This document shows positions 4,999 through 5,088 of a stretch of DNA of 5,088 nucleotides, piece after piece; positions within the stretch are counted from its first letter, which is position 1, and each line of letters opens with the position of its first letter. This stretch comes from JANMJD01 sp031371195 (GTDB lineage Bacteria > Actinomycetota > Acidimicrobiia > Acidimicrobiales > Ilumatobacteraceae). A model generated the notes under the pieces. It had not been told where the DNA came from, made no database searches, and worked only from the letters and a program-made list of their open reading frames with translations. The DNA is taken from NCBI GenBank assembly GCA_031371195.1, contig JANMJD010000188.1, forward strand, positions 1 to 5,088. Direction: 5' to 3'. The position numbers and the translations under genes were made by a program.

Positions 4999-5087
4999 CG
5001 ACCGTGCTCCTCTCGTCCGTGGCCCGACTCGTACATCGCTCGGAAGGCGCGGCGGGCCCGGACCAGCAACACCTCGGTGGCGCCCAG
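4995..5087 (-). CDS. RNA polymerase sigma factor (ECF-like), C-terminal end only
   Basis: Thirty residues and a stop are visible; the rest is outside the window. LGATEVLLVRARRAFRAMYESGH resembles the recognition helix and end of sigma region 4.2 (compare the common pattern LLxRARRAFR), which contacts the -35 element. The tail GREEHGR is polar. The frame was found by reading the minus strand up to the next start: its TGA shares ATGA with the start of the tandem VOC gene, a 4-base overlap typical of translational coupling. The next gene's Shine-Dalgarno lies inside this coding sequence. With so few residues, a LuxR-type or other helix-turn-helix C-terminus is an alternative. Confidence 0.6.
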   Translation of the reverse strand: MGATEVLLVRARRAFRAMYESGHGREEHGR

Positions 5088-5088
5088 C

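Noticed and set aside
1..5088. CRISPR arrays, tRNA/rRNA genes, insertion sequences, attachment sites, prophage or defence systems
   Set aside because: No regularly spaced repeats, RNA-gene motifs, transposase/integrase residues or terminal inverted repeats were seen by reading both strands.

Overview
The window is high-GC DNA with short intergenic gaps, coding on both strands, and proteins rich in Ala, Arg, Asp and Val. The gene types (FadE-like acyl-CoA dehydrogenase, DUF2889 protein, an actinobacterial-style sigma/VOC pair, M20 amidohydrolase) and two start codons that could be leaderless point to an actinobacterium. An Acidimicrobiia-like lineage is possible, but that is inference. No rRNA, tRNA, CRISPR array, transposase or phage gene is visible, and no gap reaches 300 bases.

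Left part (1-1500): the C-terminal end of an acyl-CoA dehydrogenase (+) converges on a RidA-family gene (-). A strong 14-bp hairpin lies between them. RidA is divergent from a short protein resembling the pentapeptide-like 'membrane-associated oxidoreductase' family (+). Their 101-bp spacer holds two perfect 12-bp palindromes, one next to each start codon.

Middle part (1501-2671): a single-domain VOC (glyoxalase/dioxygenase-fold) gene (-) abuts the pentapeptide-like gene stop to stop with no spacer. It is divergent from a DUF2889 gene (+). Their spacer contains two further GGTCGACC palindromes.

Right part (2677-5088): a minus-strand block, read from high to low coordinates. It begins with the C-terminal end of an RNA polymerase sigma factor. 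This overlaps by ATGA a 348-residue protein made of a short DPF-type N-terminal segment and two different VOC domains. A complete M20D-type metallo-amidohydrolase follows 54 bases later, with its own promoter candidate. The sigma factor and VOC protein are very probably translationally coupled and may form a regulatory pair. The amidohydrolase may be part of that operon or separately transcribed.

The most interesting items are the sigma factor/double-VOC pair with a second well-formed internal start site, the palindromes in the divergent spacers, and a perfect Shine-Dalgarno sequence at the end of the DUF2889 gene with no credible gene behind it.
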